Source: Apostichopus japonicus | Taxonomy: Eukaryota; Echinodermata; Holothuroidea; Aspidochirotida; Stichopodidae | Direction of reading: 5' to 3' | Assembly: GCF_037975245.1 (NCBI RefSeq) | Contig: NC_092568.1 | Coordinates: 16,265,001 to 16,329,000, forward strand | Length of the DNA: 64,000 bases | Shown: piece by piece, positions 1 through 10,968 of the stretch | How the letters are laid out: every line of letters begins with the position of its first letter | Position numbering within the stretch: position 1 is the first letter of the stretch | Notes under the pieces: model-generated | What the model was told of the DNA's origin: nothing | Seen by the model: the letters and a program-made list of their open reading frames with translations, nothing else | Databases searched by the model: none | Translations under genes and position numbers: made by a program

Positions 1-275
1 TAAGTTTACTAACATTACTGACCTTCATGTTCGTAACCTACGGCAAACCACATTTCAAGTAAGAGATCAGTTAGCTAGTGGTAGCCTTCCTGAGACACCA
101 GGTTGCCATGGTAGGTGTCAAACATGTACGTACACAACCACATACATGTGCACACAGATACACATATAAATACATATAGGTTAATACTTGCCTGCGTATG
201 GCAGATCACCAAATATTATGATACAGAAGGTATGTATACACATCCATACCATACTGCCAACTAAACAGAACTCAC

Positions 276-407
276 CATCTCGAAGGTACTTTAGGATAAA
301 TGCAAATCCAGTGGTTCTTGGGTGTAACACATATTCATAATGGGGTAAACCATTCTTGTCTGCATACTGGTTACTCCTCTTCTTTGAGGCCTCACAAAAG
401 TCAGTAC
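276..407 (-). CDS. LCLAT1: Copy A exon with LHPRTTGF motif (last exon in window)
   Basis: A 132-nt exon, phase 1 at both ends, with acceptor ttgtttttcag and donor gtgagt. It encodes TDFCEASKKRSNQYADKNGL, then YEYVLHPRTTGFAF and KYLRD. EYVLHPRTTGF is a hallmark of LCLAT1-like proteins. The donor needs a downstream exon that starts with two leftover bases; the only in-window candidate of that type is the out-of-order copy at 2280-2398, which lies upstream, so the true partner must be off the left edge. Confidence 0.92.
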
Positions 408-3400
408 CTGAAAAACAAGATAGCAACATTGTAAGGAATGCTTCTTAAAGGGACATTCTTAACGGGACAAGTGGCTGCAAGTTGATTGCTTGATAAAATT
501 ATTGAAAAACTTTCTGCATCCTTTAGTCCAAACCACATCCTAATAGCACTTTATATGGCAAAGATATGACTTTTGCAAATTTGGTGACTGCATCTGGCAA
601 TAGCAGTGTGAATGAGCTTCAATGAGGTATCATGGCAATTCAGCTGAATTTCAGCTGAAAATGTGTGTTTTTGTTCTTCTTTGTCAAAAATATTGAACAA
701 TATAACGCCCGAGGAAAAATAGTATGTTCCACACTTTGTTGCGTTTTAATGTAAATTCTAAGTACAGAGAACCTTCTTAGCTGAGCAAACTTTTCAAAAG
801 TACCAGGTTTCAAGGATAATGAAACAAGAAGATTATGACTGGTAAGTAAAGTTTCGGAGAAAATTTAGCCATTTTGACATCACAGACCGGCCACTGTGGT
901 CCACTCCAAGACAGAATCGAAAATTTTATCCACTTAAAATTGGTTCCATTCAATCAACCATATCTTGAGTTAGGGACAAGATTTGCAATGGGGTTTTCAA
1001 CTAGCAGTATATACAATCATGTTTTACTTCTTTTTTTTTTAAAATCTTTTCCATTTAAAGTGTCACATGGTCTGCTACTGGAATATCCCTTTAACCAGAT
1101 GCCATGCTAATGCTCAGGAGGAGCAAAACTTGTCAAGTTGTGTTTCACTTTTTGGATGGAATATTTACATCTCTTCTTGGAATTTCATTAAAATTTTGAA
1201 ATAGAGGAACTCTCTCAGTAAGGGAGTACCTACAACTATGAGAATTACAATAAGTAGCTTCACTACTACTTTATAGTTTTACAGGTCAAATGAGATTCTA
1301 AAAGAGATCAGAAATAAAAGAACACATAACATCACAATATAGTAGATAGGTTGAGGTAACACAATAACTGGATCGAATGTTTCATTCAGTTTAACATAGT
1401 AATGTAAAAATATGATATTCCTGTTGTTTCCATACTTTACAAATTAATAGTTATTAAAATGAGCACTATTCTGGATTTAGATTTTCTATGCCATCAACTG
1501 TTTTTTACTTCAAAACTGCAGAAAACATGATAAAATATATATACAACAAAAATTCCTCTCAACAGACTTTTGGTAAGAAAGTTGAGGCAATAAATTAAAT
1601 TTCTTATTAATTGGCTGGTTATTCAAATGACAGTAAAGTACTGTAATGTCTAGAGCATATTTTGTCTGTTACAAAGAATTGCTATAAAGTATCTTAAATC
1701 CAAACAATTGATCCTTCTTATGAGCTTAAAAGGTAAAATTCACTCTTACAAATGAGCAAACACCAAATAAAGTCAGAGATCTGCTTACAAGGACAGTGGC
1801 TTATTCCTCATCTTGCTACTTTGTTGATGCCAACCAATGCAAATGAGGGTCAACATATGGTGCAAGTTGAAGTAAAAACAGGACATATATATTTGGCATT
1901 CTTTAATTCAATCACACTAACCATGCATATAAAATTAATATCTTGCCAATATCCAACTTTACATTACCTTCTGGGAAGAGAAGAAACTGGCCACCATAGC
2001 TCAAGTTTTTATAATATTTGAAGCATTCTTCCAACCACGGTTTATCCTTCTCCCACTTCCTTGCCAGAAAGATGTAGTTTCCCATCTGCATGGCCCAACC
2101 TAGAATGGGAAAGGAAAGGTTTCTCATGATTCACATATTTTAACCTTTAAAGAGGCATTTATGTACACTTGTACATTCATAGCAACTGTACCAAGCTACA
2201 GGGGGGGGGGGGGGGTGGGAGAGGGGGGCGAGAGAATAGATGCATCTCAGGCACCAGCTGGCATGAGTTCATCCAGAGATTATCGTTGCATATTAAACTC
2301 CACATTATAGGGGAAGTTTCCACTGAAAGGGTCAAACTTGTGAGGAATCCTGTCTGGATAGCCCACAGTTATGTTAAACACACTGTCAATAAGATCAGCT
2401 GGGAAAAGAGCAACAAACAACAGATGCACTAAAAGCAAACTCTGGTAAAAGTCAAATACAATTTTGAAGACATCAGTATAAAGGATAATTTCTATATTTA
2501 ACCAGGACACACCTCACTGAACACCAACATACCTATTAAGTCAATATGGAAAACACATGAATAAAGCAGATTTCCATCTTTATTACAAAAACAGAGCTAA
2601 CACATCAACTAGTGATGTACAATTCTTAACTAGCCATTCATCAACAAGCTTTACTGAATGATTTCTTTAATTTGTCATCTTAATGTGTTGAGAAGTTTTA
2701 CAGTACAGGCTGTGACAGCCACAAATGCCAAAGAATTTGACAGTATTTTATACATAATGCTACCAGATTCAATAATTCTAGTTTCTCAAATGCCAACCAG
2801 AGGCTATCATCATTCTAATTTAGTTAAAGGGCATCCAAAATTCTAATACATAAACAGCCATAATAAAGAGCCATGTATGCAAACAACCCAATACAGAGTG
2901 TAATATGTATGCAGTACCTTTAACAATATTACTTTATTTATCAACAAAGGACACAGCAATAGTGAAAGGTAGTACTGAATGTAAACAACCACTACAGAGC
3001 CTTTTGTGAAGCCTTTTGATTTATAATATTCCTCCAAAAATGTAGAGGGAATGAGGGGGGAGGGGGGGGGGGTGAGATGCATAATGGAGAAAAGAAAGAA
3101 AAAAAAGAGAAGATTTTACAGAAAGATACAGGAATATATAGTATTAATCAATTGACGTAGCACAGAGGCCAGTAGGCTGAAAACATGTTTCATAAGGTAC
3201 ATCTCCTCTTGTTGTTACTCCTTCATGTAGCTACATCCACTGGCACCTTAACTGATCATGTGTAAAATATGTTCATCATCATAACTTATCAAAGTGACTC
3301 AGCTTTCAGAAAAACGGACAAAAGCCTCCGGCGGATACATGTATTAGTTACAGAACAGTAAGTAAATACTAACATAACATTATATTCACCTTTAAGCAAA

Positions 3401-6400
3401 CTATGTGTGTCCTGCTTAATTTAACAGCATTTCCCACATTTAGCATTCGGCTCAAATTTGCAAATGAAACTGCCGGCCTGTCTAAATGGGAGGCCAGTTT
3501 ACCAAGGAATGCCTCAAGTTTTGATTGATGCATACTGCATGAGGATAACAATCTTTTACTTGCTTTGACAAGTCAGAGCTCTATGATTACCAAAAAAAAA
3601 AAAAAAAAACCCAAAATTTCTTTCCATCTGAATAATTTCTCTGCCTGAGAGTGTGAACCAATTTGTAGACCACCTACACAAAAATCAAAAATAGTCTCCA
3701 GGTAACCTTCTCTGAGAAGACAAACAACACTGGAAGTGTCCAGGTCAATGACGGGTTTTGCTCCAGCTATATATGAGCTACAAATTCATCACAATGTTTT
3801 CACAAATAAAAACCACTTTCGGTAAAATAAGTTTTAATATTTTTTGCTTTGGAGGTTAAAGTAAGCAAATAGTTTCTGGAATATTTGGACTAAATGAGAC
3901 AAATTTTAGTCTGTGAATATACTGTTTGAAAATCAGCAAAGAAATTGAATATATGTTGAAATAAACAAGGCCATGGCAAAATATGAAAACAGCAAATCAT
4001 TAGGAACAGGGCATCATTAGGAACAGGGCATATACTGGCATTAGCATGGGGTTAGATGTCTATGGAAGGATGCAGTGGTGGGAGCAGGGAATTCTGTGTT
4101 TAAATCATTGCTCCTTGCAGGAGGATATGGCTAGGATGTGTCTCATTCTCTTGAAATCAATAAGAGAAAGAAATACTTCACAGTGTTATCATAACTAAAA
4201 TTGTGCACTTTGCTTTGTCTATTATTTATACTATTACTTATAGATATAAATACCTACCCAATGTTTAAAGGATTGGTTCAGTTGTCATACATGTTTATGT
4301 TATATGAAAGAGGACAATAAAAGAAACACAATGGTGAAAAAACTGTTCAAATATCTTTTTCGGTTAAAGAGATATTCAAGTGTAAAGTTTCATCAGATTG
4401 TGTAGAAACTGCTGAAATCTGACTAGCTGTGATGTCACATCCTCACATTCCTGAAAAGTCTTTGTTTTTTTCTCTAAATATTTTGTGAGATTTCATGACT
4501 TTCAACCAAAAGATATGTCAGGAGATCTCATATTTGTCAAAGGAAGTATTTGAGATTAAACATCTGAAGAATTTTTGATTATATTATTTTGAAATGTGTT
4601 AAAAAATGTAAATAATTTTAAAAGAAATATATTCACAAATGTTAAGAAAGTGAGGATGTGACGTCACACCCTCACAGTAAGTCTTTCTACACCAGTCGTT
4701 TTCAAAAAATTTTTGATATCTTCAAAGTGTCATATCTCCTTAACAGAGCATGCTATCATGGTAGTTTCTTCATTGTTCTTTTTGTCTTTTTGTGCTCTTT
4801 CATACAAAATAGACATGTCAAACACCTGTACCAATCCTTTAATACTCTATCAAGTACAATTAAATAGTTTGATATAGTACCTGGTCAAGGTAAATTTCTC
4901 CATATGAAGCTTACAGTCGATTAAAGTTTACAATGACCTACCGAAACCAGGTACAATGCTGGGTCCTCTTTTAAGTATAACCTTCTCAGTTTTGACTGTT
5001 GTGTGATGCATCAGGACCTGGAAGAAGAAGAGCCAATCGAGCATGGTTCGGTGGTTCATAATCACCAGCATCCTCTCCTTCGGATATAATAGATCTCCAG
5101 ATGTGATGACTTGGACATCAAACATGTATTCTAAGAACAAGAAAGAAAATAACGCAAATAGTATTTAAAAAAAAGAAAAGGTAGCAATGTAAAATAATTG
5201 GTGGAGAAACGTTGCATTTAACCATGCTGTGTCTGGCATATTTAATTGTACATACCATCCAATTTTTATACATTTCCCCCTCATCCATTCTTAAAGGTAA
5301 TACTGAAACTGATAATTTGGCTAAATTTAAGAATTTTCCGCCTGCCTTGTTAGTTAATTAGGCTTACATACAGCCTTTGGCACATCTGTCCTTTTTATAG
5401 ACTATGTATTGGTCAGTCAATAGTACAACTCTATATATAGAAGTAGTACACAATGAAAGATCCAAAGTTAATGTAGCACTGATATGAAAACTTGCAAAGA
5501 CGAAAAACTTAACAAGCTGCAGATCAGTGCAAGGTGTCATGAAACAAACACAAAATCATAATTATACACAAACAAAGTAATGATAATCAAACTTGTATTT
5601 TAAGAAAATATTCAAAAATTACAATAACAAAGCGTTTCCTGTTTTGCGTTAAATGCAAAGACAAGCTATTTCGTTCTTCTCATCGATCTAAACAAATAAT
5701 TGCATGGTGTTAAATTTAACGACTCAGGTTTCAACTTTAGCTTTAGGTAGACGGGAAAGCCTGAGATATCAATTTACTGGAATTAGAAGATTGAAATATT
5801 TCATAAAAGGCAACTGTGCATGTATTAGTAGTACTAACAGATTGAATGTTGATGATTGCTATACAAGTACAATATCCATTATTCCTGAGTCTGCCTCAGT
5901 TAGGATTCAATTTGCTTTCCACGTCAGGAAGGCTAATACACTGAATCCAAACAACACTGGTGGACCGGACTCCACGAAACAGCACGGACTGACCTCAAAC
6001 TTTTTATATTTTACAGTACCATGGTGTAAATAGAAACCGGCATAGACAAACGGATTCAACCAGATAATTCATAATAAACAATCTTGACAACCATTTAATA
6101 AAGCTAGCAGGTTGTTATTGTGTGGGGTACAGAGTTGTAGATGAATACTAAATGCGACACTTTGAAAAGGTACAATCCACACAATAATTCATCTGGTATC
6201 GCACGGCAAAGTGCTGTGCAAAATGAGCTAACTGTTATATGAGTGCAACTATAAAAGAGAATGGGTCCGGACATAGAGGGTGCACAGTGTTAAAAGGTTA
6301 CCAGTTCATTCAAGGTATGGTAGAACGAGAGTACTGAGGAGACAGGTAAGCGAGTAGCGAAGTTAATTTCAGAGTTTTGAAAAATGTTACTCACAGTTTC

Positions 6401-9400
6401 AACTTTAAATGATTCCTGCAATGTTGCACATGTACGTTAGGATTTAGCATACCAAAGAAAAATATGCAATGAACTGTCCAGGTTTGTTTGTCGCATTGGC
6501 TTTCGTTTTCGAATTGGCTTTTGTCAACATTCCGATCTTTGTCAGTCGCAAATACACTTTGAAGATGAGACAATACCCCTTTAAATTAGCTGTCGGCAAT
6601 TGATTGTCAATTTCTGCACTCCTTATTAAACTTACTGCATAAATCATATTGCAATTGACTGAACTGAGACACCCTCACAGTATTTGTCACAGAATGATTG
6701 GAATAATTATTGGACACAAATTCTTTCTCCAAATAAGTCTATTCATCAAAGTAGTAGTACCAGTAATCAAATGCACAAACCAACTTAAAAATATTTTGGA
6801 ATAGGATTTTTCCTTGACACATGGAGCATATAAACTGTCACGTTATGGTATCATAATGTATTAGTGCTGAAATTTATTTTTACTGAATCAATGCCAAGGA
6901 AGTCAGGGTATATAATATCATTTGTAGAACTGTGTGTGAAATCTTCGTTAAACTAGTTTTCTACACAATTCTCTGTTCTCCTGTTGTCTTACTAAGAAGT
7001 GGAATTTATTTCAACCTGTTCTGAAGATAAATGATGTACCCCTCATAACCATGGCAACAAGAGATGCATCATGTCTTGACCTCTTCAATTTCAGATGACT
7101 CACTGCACTGGTGGTTAAACTTTGATGGAAACCCTTGCAGCAAATTTCTCTATTAGTTTAAAAATGCGTCAGAAAGGACTACACATAAGAAACAAAAATA
7201 CAATCTGCTGTCGTGTGGCTTGAGGGGACATCTTTTTATCTTTGATGAATTATCTAAAACAACAAATGTTCACTCAGACTATTTCTACTACAATATGATA
7301 GACCAAAAACAAAAAAATAAATAAATTTAGAAGTGGAAGAGTAGCGACCATCCCTCAGTGCAAATTAAGACTAAGCATATTGTCTTCTGGTTTTCACATT
7401 AAACTTCTCATGACTTTTGTGTTTTTTTAACAGAAAGCAAAAACAGACAGGTTCAGTGACATCCAGCAACAAAGATGATGAAATGTGCAGAACACCAGCA
7501 ACTATGTTAGTTTAGGTTAATAGATGATACAATACCATCAGTACATATGTACACACATATACACATATACACACACACACATGATTAAAAGCAGAAAAGA
7601 TATAAGATCACTCACCAAGTAAGGCCTGTGAAAGAGGAGACAAAATATAAAAGAAAAATGTTAAAGAAGCCGACTGTGTTTGAAAATTGATACCTCTCAC
7701 CAGCAGGTAACAAGACTTGTAGTCTATAGGACTATTGGAGGAAAGCAATTTAACCTATTGAATGGTGCATGTGCTCTCCTATATACATAAGAATTGGAAC
7801 AGCGTTCATTCTTATGTAGTCTTTAGCTCTTAAAGCTAGTTTTTAAAAGGGACACAAACTCAACTTTTGTGATGAACAACTCCCCTAAACAGCTAAGAAA
7901 AATCTGACTCTGTTTTGAAGATATCATAGTTTAAAAGTCATGTCTGCGTGGCTGTCATTTTGTAAATATGTGATATAACATATTAATAGTTAAACTGAAA
8001 TTAAAATTTGATATGTTACTTATTAACCACATGCTTCGATCCATTAATAGAGTTATGTTTAATATGATTAGATCCATTAATGGAGTTAGATATTTAACCA
8101 AAGAAAATAGAGTCGTCTTTGTTCATTTCAATGCTTATCAATGTAAAGTAATTCAACCTTAAGTATGAAAACAATCAATTTAAACCGAGACACACACACA
8201 CTTCTGAAGTGAAACACTTTGACAGCAACTTATAATTATGCATTCTAAGGCTTGTGTGAGATTAATAACATAGGATCTAGTGTAGTCTCTTCATTTGCAC
8301 ATCACTTGAAATTTGAAGACTTCACTATTCAATTTAATTTTATTTAATTTATTGTAATATTTAAGACTGTGCAGTAAAGAAAGGAGGTCTCTGACAACAG
8401 AAACTCACAAAGTCAAATGGAGGTCGAAACAATGGACATTAATAACATAAACATACATGTCTATTCTGTTGACCATCCTTTATCAGATAGATATAACATT
8501 GTTGTGTGGGGCAGTGAGAGAGGGGTTCCAGTGATGTGCACATGATTTCAAAGGTGGGGGCAGGAGGCAGTCTCAAATCCCCCACTCGTTCTGGTAGGGG
8601 AATGAACCTTTATGGAAGGGGCTGTAGCATACAAAATTTGACAAAAGATGGGTGTGGACGTGCTTTCTAGTCACTTCGCCCAACAACCATTTCGCCCAAC
8701 TGCCATTTCGCCCAACCAGCCTGGTCATTTCGCCCAACCAGCCTGGTCATTTCACCCAACCGTGTTGGTCATTTCGCCCAACCTTATTTTTACTAATATT
8801 CAGTCAGAATAATATTACTTTTTCTATTCCACTAGTTCAATTTGATTTATTTTGGGTTAGGTTACTTCGTAATAGGTAAATAAAAAAGTGAGGTCAGCTC
8901 AATATCGATCGGAGTCTGAGCAGTTATTTCGGGTATAATGGGAGGATTACACTACTTTAGGCGCTTACGCATACAATGGAAGTTATATTATTATACAAAC
9001 ACAGGGGAATCGGTCTTCATAAAAATCTATCAAACCTAACCCCTAAAACACTGGTCCATCCTTCTGACTAACAATTCCCGAACGTTTCCTTATTAAATTG
9101 AAAAAATAAAATAAAATATAAAACCCGTCCGTAATATTGAAGTACTATATTTAATCAATGTAACCACTTTATCAATGTAACCACATATGTAATCACATAT
9201 GTAATCAATTTAACCACGACTTCAAGTTTCCTTAATACTCGGTTCGTATCCCGTAACGTTAACAATTCCCGAACGTTTACTATCAAACCTAACCCCTAAA
9301 ACACTGATCCATCCTCAAGATTCCTTAATATTCGGTTCGTATCCTGTAACGTTAAAAATTCCTGAACGTTTCCTTACTAAAGTTATACAAAGTAAAGGAC

Positions 9401-10520
9401 TTCAAGTTTCCTTAATATTCCTTTATATTCGAACGTTTACTATCAAACCTAACCCCTAACACACTGATCGATCCTCAAGTTTATTCGGTTCGTATCCTGT
9501 AATGTTAACAATTCCCGAACGTTTCCTTTTGAAGTATCATATTTAATCAAGGTTGGGCGAAATGACCAGGCTGGTTGGGCGAAATGACCAGGCTGGTTGG
9601 GCGAAATGGTAAGGTTGGGCGAAATGGCAGTTGGGCGAAATGGTTGTTGGGCTAAGTGACCTGCTTTCGTGGACGTAGGGTTTTTGAATGTGAATCTTAT
9701 GTATAGTGTCCGTATAGACATCAAATAGTGCATTCTAAGGCATATTTAGACTATAAATTTGGTCTATGATTACATCTAAATGTATGGTTCTGCTAATAAA
9801 TACTTTCGAAATTTGAAAAGTTCGCCGACTGAATATTTCCATCGAGTAATAGTAATTTGATGAAAATGCTGTAATGCTTTCAACATATTACAATCTATAT
9901 GTTAATGCAGGTGGAGTGTGTGCTAATAAGCATTCAGAACCCTGTAGAACAAGTGTTTAGGTTGTGAGGAGACAGGTATAGGAGGAGTGCAGTAAATTTT
10001 AGGATGGCCTCACAAAAAAACAGTTCTAACCTTGGTAGATTTGAGAGTGCTTTGATAGTGAGTAGACAAGTAAGCAAGGAGCAGTGTTAATTGAAGCTAT
10101 GACTGCCTCATTACTGTCACAATTCACATCCAATATCTGAGACACTCTGCCACAGAACAATTTTTTCCCAAGTTTTTTACTACATGGTTGACCTGCTTTG
10201 TCAACTAATAGGCCCAGGTTGTTTTCCTTGGCAAGAGTTAAGATGTTTACAATTTGTGAACCTTTAATAATCATGAGTGACTTGAAGAGGCAGAAGAATT
10301 GCTGTTGTTGACTAACCAGAGGCAGCCCCAGGGCAAGCATCATGAGATGATCAACAGCTTTGCGGTAGTAGACTGGATGGAGCACCATGAATGGAAGCAG
10401 AGGAAAGAGGATGATTAGACAACCTGTCACCGCCTCGACACAGATCACCAGAAAGAACAGGACTGCCCCTGGTACGTTGCGGAAGATGGCAGGCATGGTA
10501 TCAGCTTTATCTGTCCAGAC
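276..10520 (-). CDS. LCLAT1: LCLAT1-like acyltransferase, copy A (partial, 3' end off window)
   Basis: Predicted ER or mitochondria-associated membrane acyltransferase that transfers acyl-CoA chains to lysocardiolipin or related lysophospholipids; the role is inferred from the family. Coding segments join as 10496-10317, 7625-7616, 5130-4942, 2099-1968 and 407-276, giving about 215 residues. Internal junctions have GT-AG sites and keep the frame. The N-terminus is hydrophobic (about residues 10-40). The HX4D acyltransferase motif reads NHRTMLDW (H90, D95), followed by VPGFGWAMQ, FPEG (168-171) and LHPRTTGF (198-205). These strings, above all FGWAMQ and the LHPRTTGF block, favour LCLAT1 over AGPAT5. 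Exon lengths match copy B exactly (180 coding nt, 10, 189, 132, 132). The last exon, with the C-terminal hydrophobic tail, should lie left of base 1. A broken terminal-exon copy sits out of order at 2280-2398, so whether this locus makes a normal protein is uncertain. Confidence 0.88.
449..1090. mobile_element. TTAA-flanked MITE, family 1
   Basis: A 642-bp element inside an intron of copy A. It is bounded by TTAA on both sides (445-448 and 1091-1094), with short terminal inverted repeats AGGGACATTC and GAATATCCCT (one mismatch). It has no coding capacity. TTAA duplications fit the piggyBac or Kolobok superfamilies. Related but worn copies lie at 31640-31733 (right end) and 40262-40815. Confidence 0.6.
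1968..2099 (-). CDS. LCLAT1: Copy A exon with GWAMQ and FPEG motifs
   Basis: A 132-nt exon, phase 1 at both ends, with acceptor tttcccattctag and donor gtaatg. It encodes WAMQMGNYIFLARKW, an acidic/aromatic stretch, and QFLLFPEG, where FPEG is the third acyltransferase motif (phosphate binding in the PlsC family). The length equals the copy B exon. Confidence 0.92.
2201..2229. repeat. Poly-G tract
   Basis: Fifteen consecutive G residues followed by an interrupted G-rich run on the plus strand, directly downstream (in minus-strand terms) of the broken terminal exon. Similar G runs occur at about 3054-3072 and 11904-11915. They can form G-quadruplexes and are prone to length errors in assembly. 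Confidence 0.8.
2280..2398 (-). pseudogene. Out-of-order, degenerate copy of the LCLAT1 terminal exon
   Basis: After an intact acceptor (ctcttttcccag) the minus strand encodes DLIDSVFNITVGYP, then GNFP and VEFNMQR, clearly the start of the terminal exon (copy B: GVIDAIYDVTVGYP, GNFPDEVHFHIRR). The phase (two leading bases) is right. A TAA stop replaces the residue after R, similarity fades a few codons later (SLDE), and a second stop and a poly-C/G tract follow. In transcript order it lies between the 189-nt exon and the GWAMQ exon, where a terminal exon should not be. It could be a relic of partial duplication, a cryptic alternative last exon or an assembly artefact. Confidence 0.8.
2400..4264. 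other. Intron sequence of copy A, no gene seen
   Basis: AT-rich intronic DNA with a G-rich run near 3060, a poly-A run at about 3592-3609 and a short direct duplication (cattaggaacagggca) near 4000-4030. Small open frames here lack recognisable domains or splice context. Confidence 0.6.
4269..4838. mobile_element. TTAA-flanked foldback MITE, family 2
   Basis: A 570-bp element with TTAA on both sides (4265-4268 and 4839-4842) and inverted ends beginning AGGATTGGT. The inverted similarity extends well over 100 bp inward (matched blocks TATGAAAGAG and AAGAGATAT), and the centre has mirrored CACATCCTCAC and GTGAGGATGTG segments. There is no open frame of note. It is probably a non-autonomous Kolobok- or piggyBac-type element in the intron next to the catalytic exon. 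Confidence 0.7.
4942..5130 (-). CDS. LCLAT1: Copy A catalytic exon (HX4D)
   Basis: This 189-nt exon begins after ttgttcttag, ends at TTTCG followed by gtaggt, and is phase 1 at both ends. It encodes YMFDVQVITSGD, then MNHRTMLDWLFF carrying the catalytic His and Asp of the HX4D motif, then EKVILKRGPSIVPGFG. The length matches copy B, and no lesion is visible. Confidence 0.92.
5131..7615. other. Intron between the microexon and the catalytic exon of copy A
   Basis: AT-rich intron. A 109-codon open frame on the plus strand (5704-6033) shows no domain I recognise and is probably chance. A foldback-family fragment lies at 6277-6368, and an (AC)n/(CATA)n run at about 7547-7581 sits just inside the donor of the microexon. 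Confidence 0.6.
6277..6368 (+). repeat. Single-arm relic of the foldback repeat family
   Basis: Matches one arm of the 15.5-kb foldback: GGGTGCACAGTGTTAAAAG followed by TTACCAG, then GGTAGAACGAGAG and GAGGAGACAGGTAAGCGAG, ending with an aagttaat tail. The middle is diverged. Confidence 0.65.
7616..7625 (-). CDS. LCLAT1: Copy A 10-nt microexon
   Basis: On the minus strand the ten bases GCCTTACTTG lie between a pyrimidine-rich acceptor (tcctctttcacag) and a strong donor (gtgagt). They translate as A-L-L plus the first base of E and join exon 1 (phase 0) to the 189-nt exon (phase 1), giving LPL-ALLE-YMFDV, the spacing expected between the N-terminal hydrophobic segment and the acyltransferase core. 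Joining the flanking exons directly would shift the frame. Copy B has the same arrangement at 59704-59713. Expression was not observed; the case rests on splice signals, phase and paralog conservation. Confidence 0.85.
8668..9661. mobile_element. TIR element with TTTCGCCCAAC-repeat ends
   Basis: About 994 bp. Both ends are built from repeated TTTCGCCCAAC and CAGCCTGGTCA modules in inverted orientation (left 8668-8780, right 9549-9661), so the ends can pair over about 100 bp. A 7-bp direct repeat, tgctttc, flanks it (8661-8667 and 9662-9668), compatible with an imperfect 8-bp hAT-type duplication. The interior repeats a block of about 160 bp containing TATCAAACCTAACCCC and ATTCCCGAACGTTT. Open frames at the ends are by-products of the repeats. 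It is probably non-autonomous. Confidence 0.7.
9958..10095 (+). repeat. Relics of the foldback repeat family
   Basis: The sequence aggttgtgaggagacaggta (from 9959), followed by a diverged aggaggagtgcagtaaat, matches the outer end of the 15.5-kb foldback. A second, more decayed match (gagtagacaagtaagcaagg) lies at about 10056-10080, just downstream of exon 1 of copy A on the minus strand. Confidence 0.5.
10317..10520 (-). CDS. LCLAT1: Copy A coding exon 1
   Basis: First coding exon of copy A. The acceptor ctctgcag precedes a short leader, and the first ATG (10496-10494) starts MPAIFRNVPG, aligned with MPHIFRNTFG of copy B, which is why I chose this start. The exon encodes a long hydrophobic stretch (VLFFLVICVEAVTGCLIILF and onward) and ends at CTGCCTCTG followed by gttagt, phase 0. 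The frame upstream of the ATG is open to the acceptor (VWTDKADT), so a longer N-terminus from an upstream exon cannot be excluded. The same frame stays open for about 90 codons past the donor, so an unspliced product would be extended. Confidence 0.85.
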
Positions 10521-10656
10521 CTGCAGAGAACAATCAAACAACAGAACATGTAATGGATTATATAACAGGTAGGTATTACAACTTACAAGAATTCTACGGA
10601 GTCACTCCATACCTGGCATTACATAGAAGAGACACACACCATACCTGTGTGTCATC

Positions 10657-10968
10657 TACACATAATAATATCAATAATAATGATAATAATCAGCAGTTAT
10701 TTTTAATGATGCTTAAGAGAACACAAATGTGGGAGAAACCTGCAAGGGCTTATGGATTACAACTTACATGTCGGGTGGCTTCCAATTCAACATTTTAACT
10801 CAAATTTGGAATCTTTTCAATTTAGAAAGTCATTTTAGATGGGAGAACCATAGATTGCTCTTGAATGAAAACCCACCTTTCTATAACCTGGCCAGGTATC
10901 TAACCTGGAACCTCCCGATTGCTAAGTCTCAATGCCTTCGCCTTTCTTTATTCACTTAGCCACAGCAT
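10657..10968 (-). mobile_element. tRNA-derived SINE, worn copy
   Basis: Shares most of its length with the better copy at 61950-62265: GTGGGAGAAACCTGCAAGGG, the TTCCAATTCAACATTTTAAC block and AATCTTTTCAATTTAGAAAG. The tRNA-like head lies at the high-coordinate end on the minus strand, where the A box (read from ttagccacagc) and B box (read from ggtatctaacct) are decayed. The low-coordinate end is an (ATT)n-like tail (aataatatcaataataatgataataat), the expected SINE 3' end. Confidence 0.75.

Noticed and set aside
5704-6033. 109-codon plus-strand frame as a nested gene
   Set aside because: No recognisable domain, no clear splice context, and it lies in an intron antisense to copy A.
8652-9733. 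Frames repeating PTISPNQPGHF or similar
   Set aside because: Translation of the TTTCGCCCAAC terminal modules of a transposable element.
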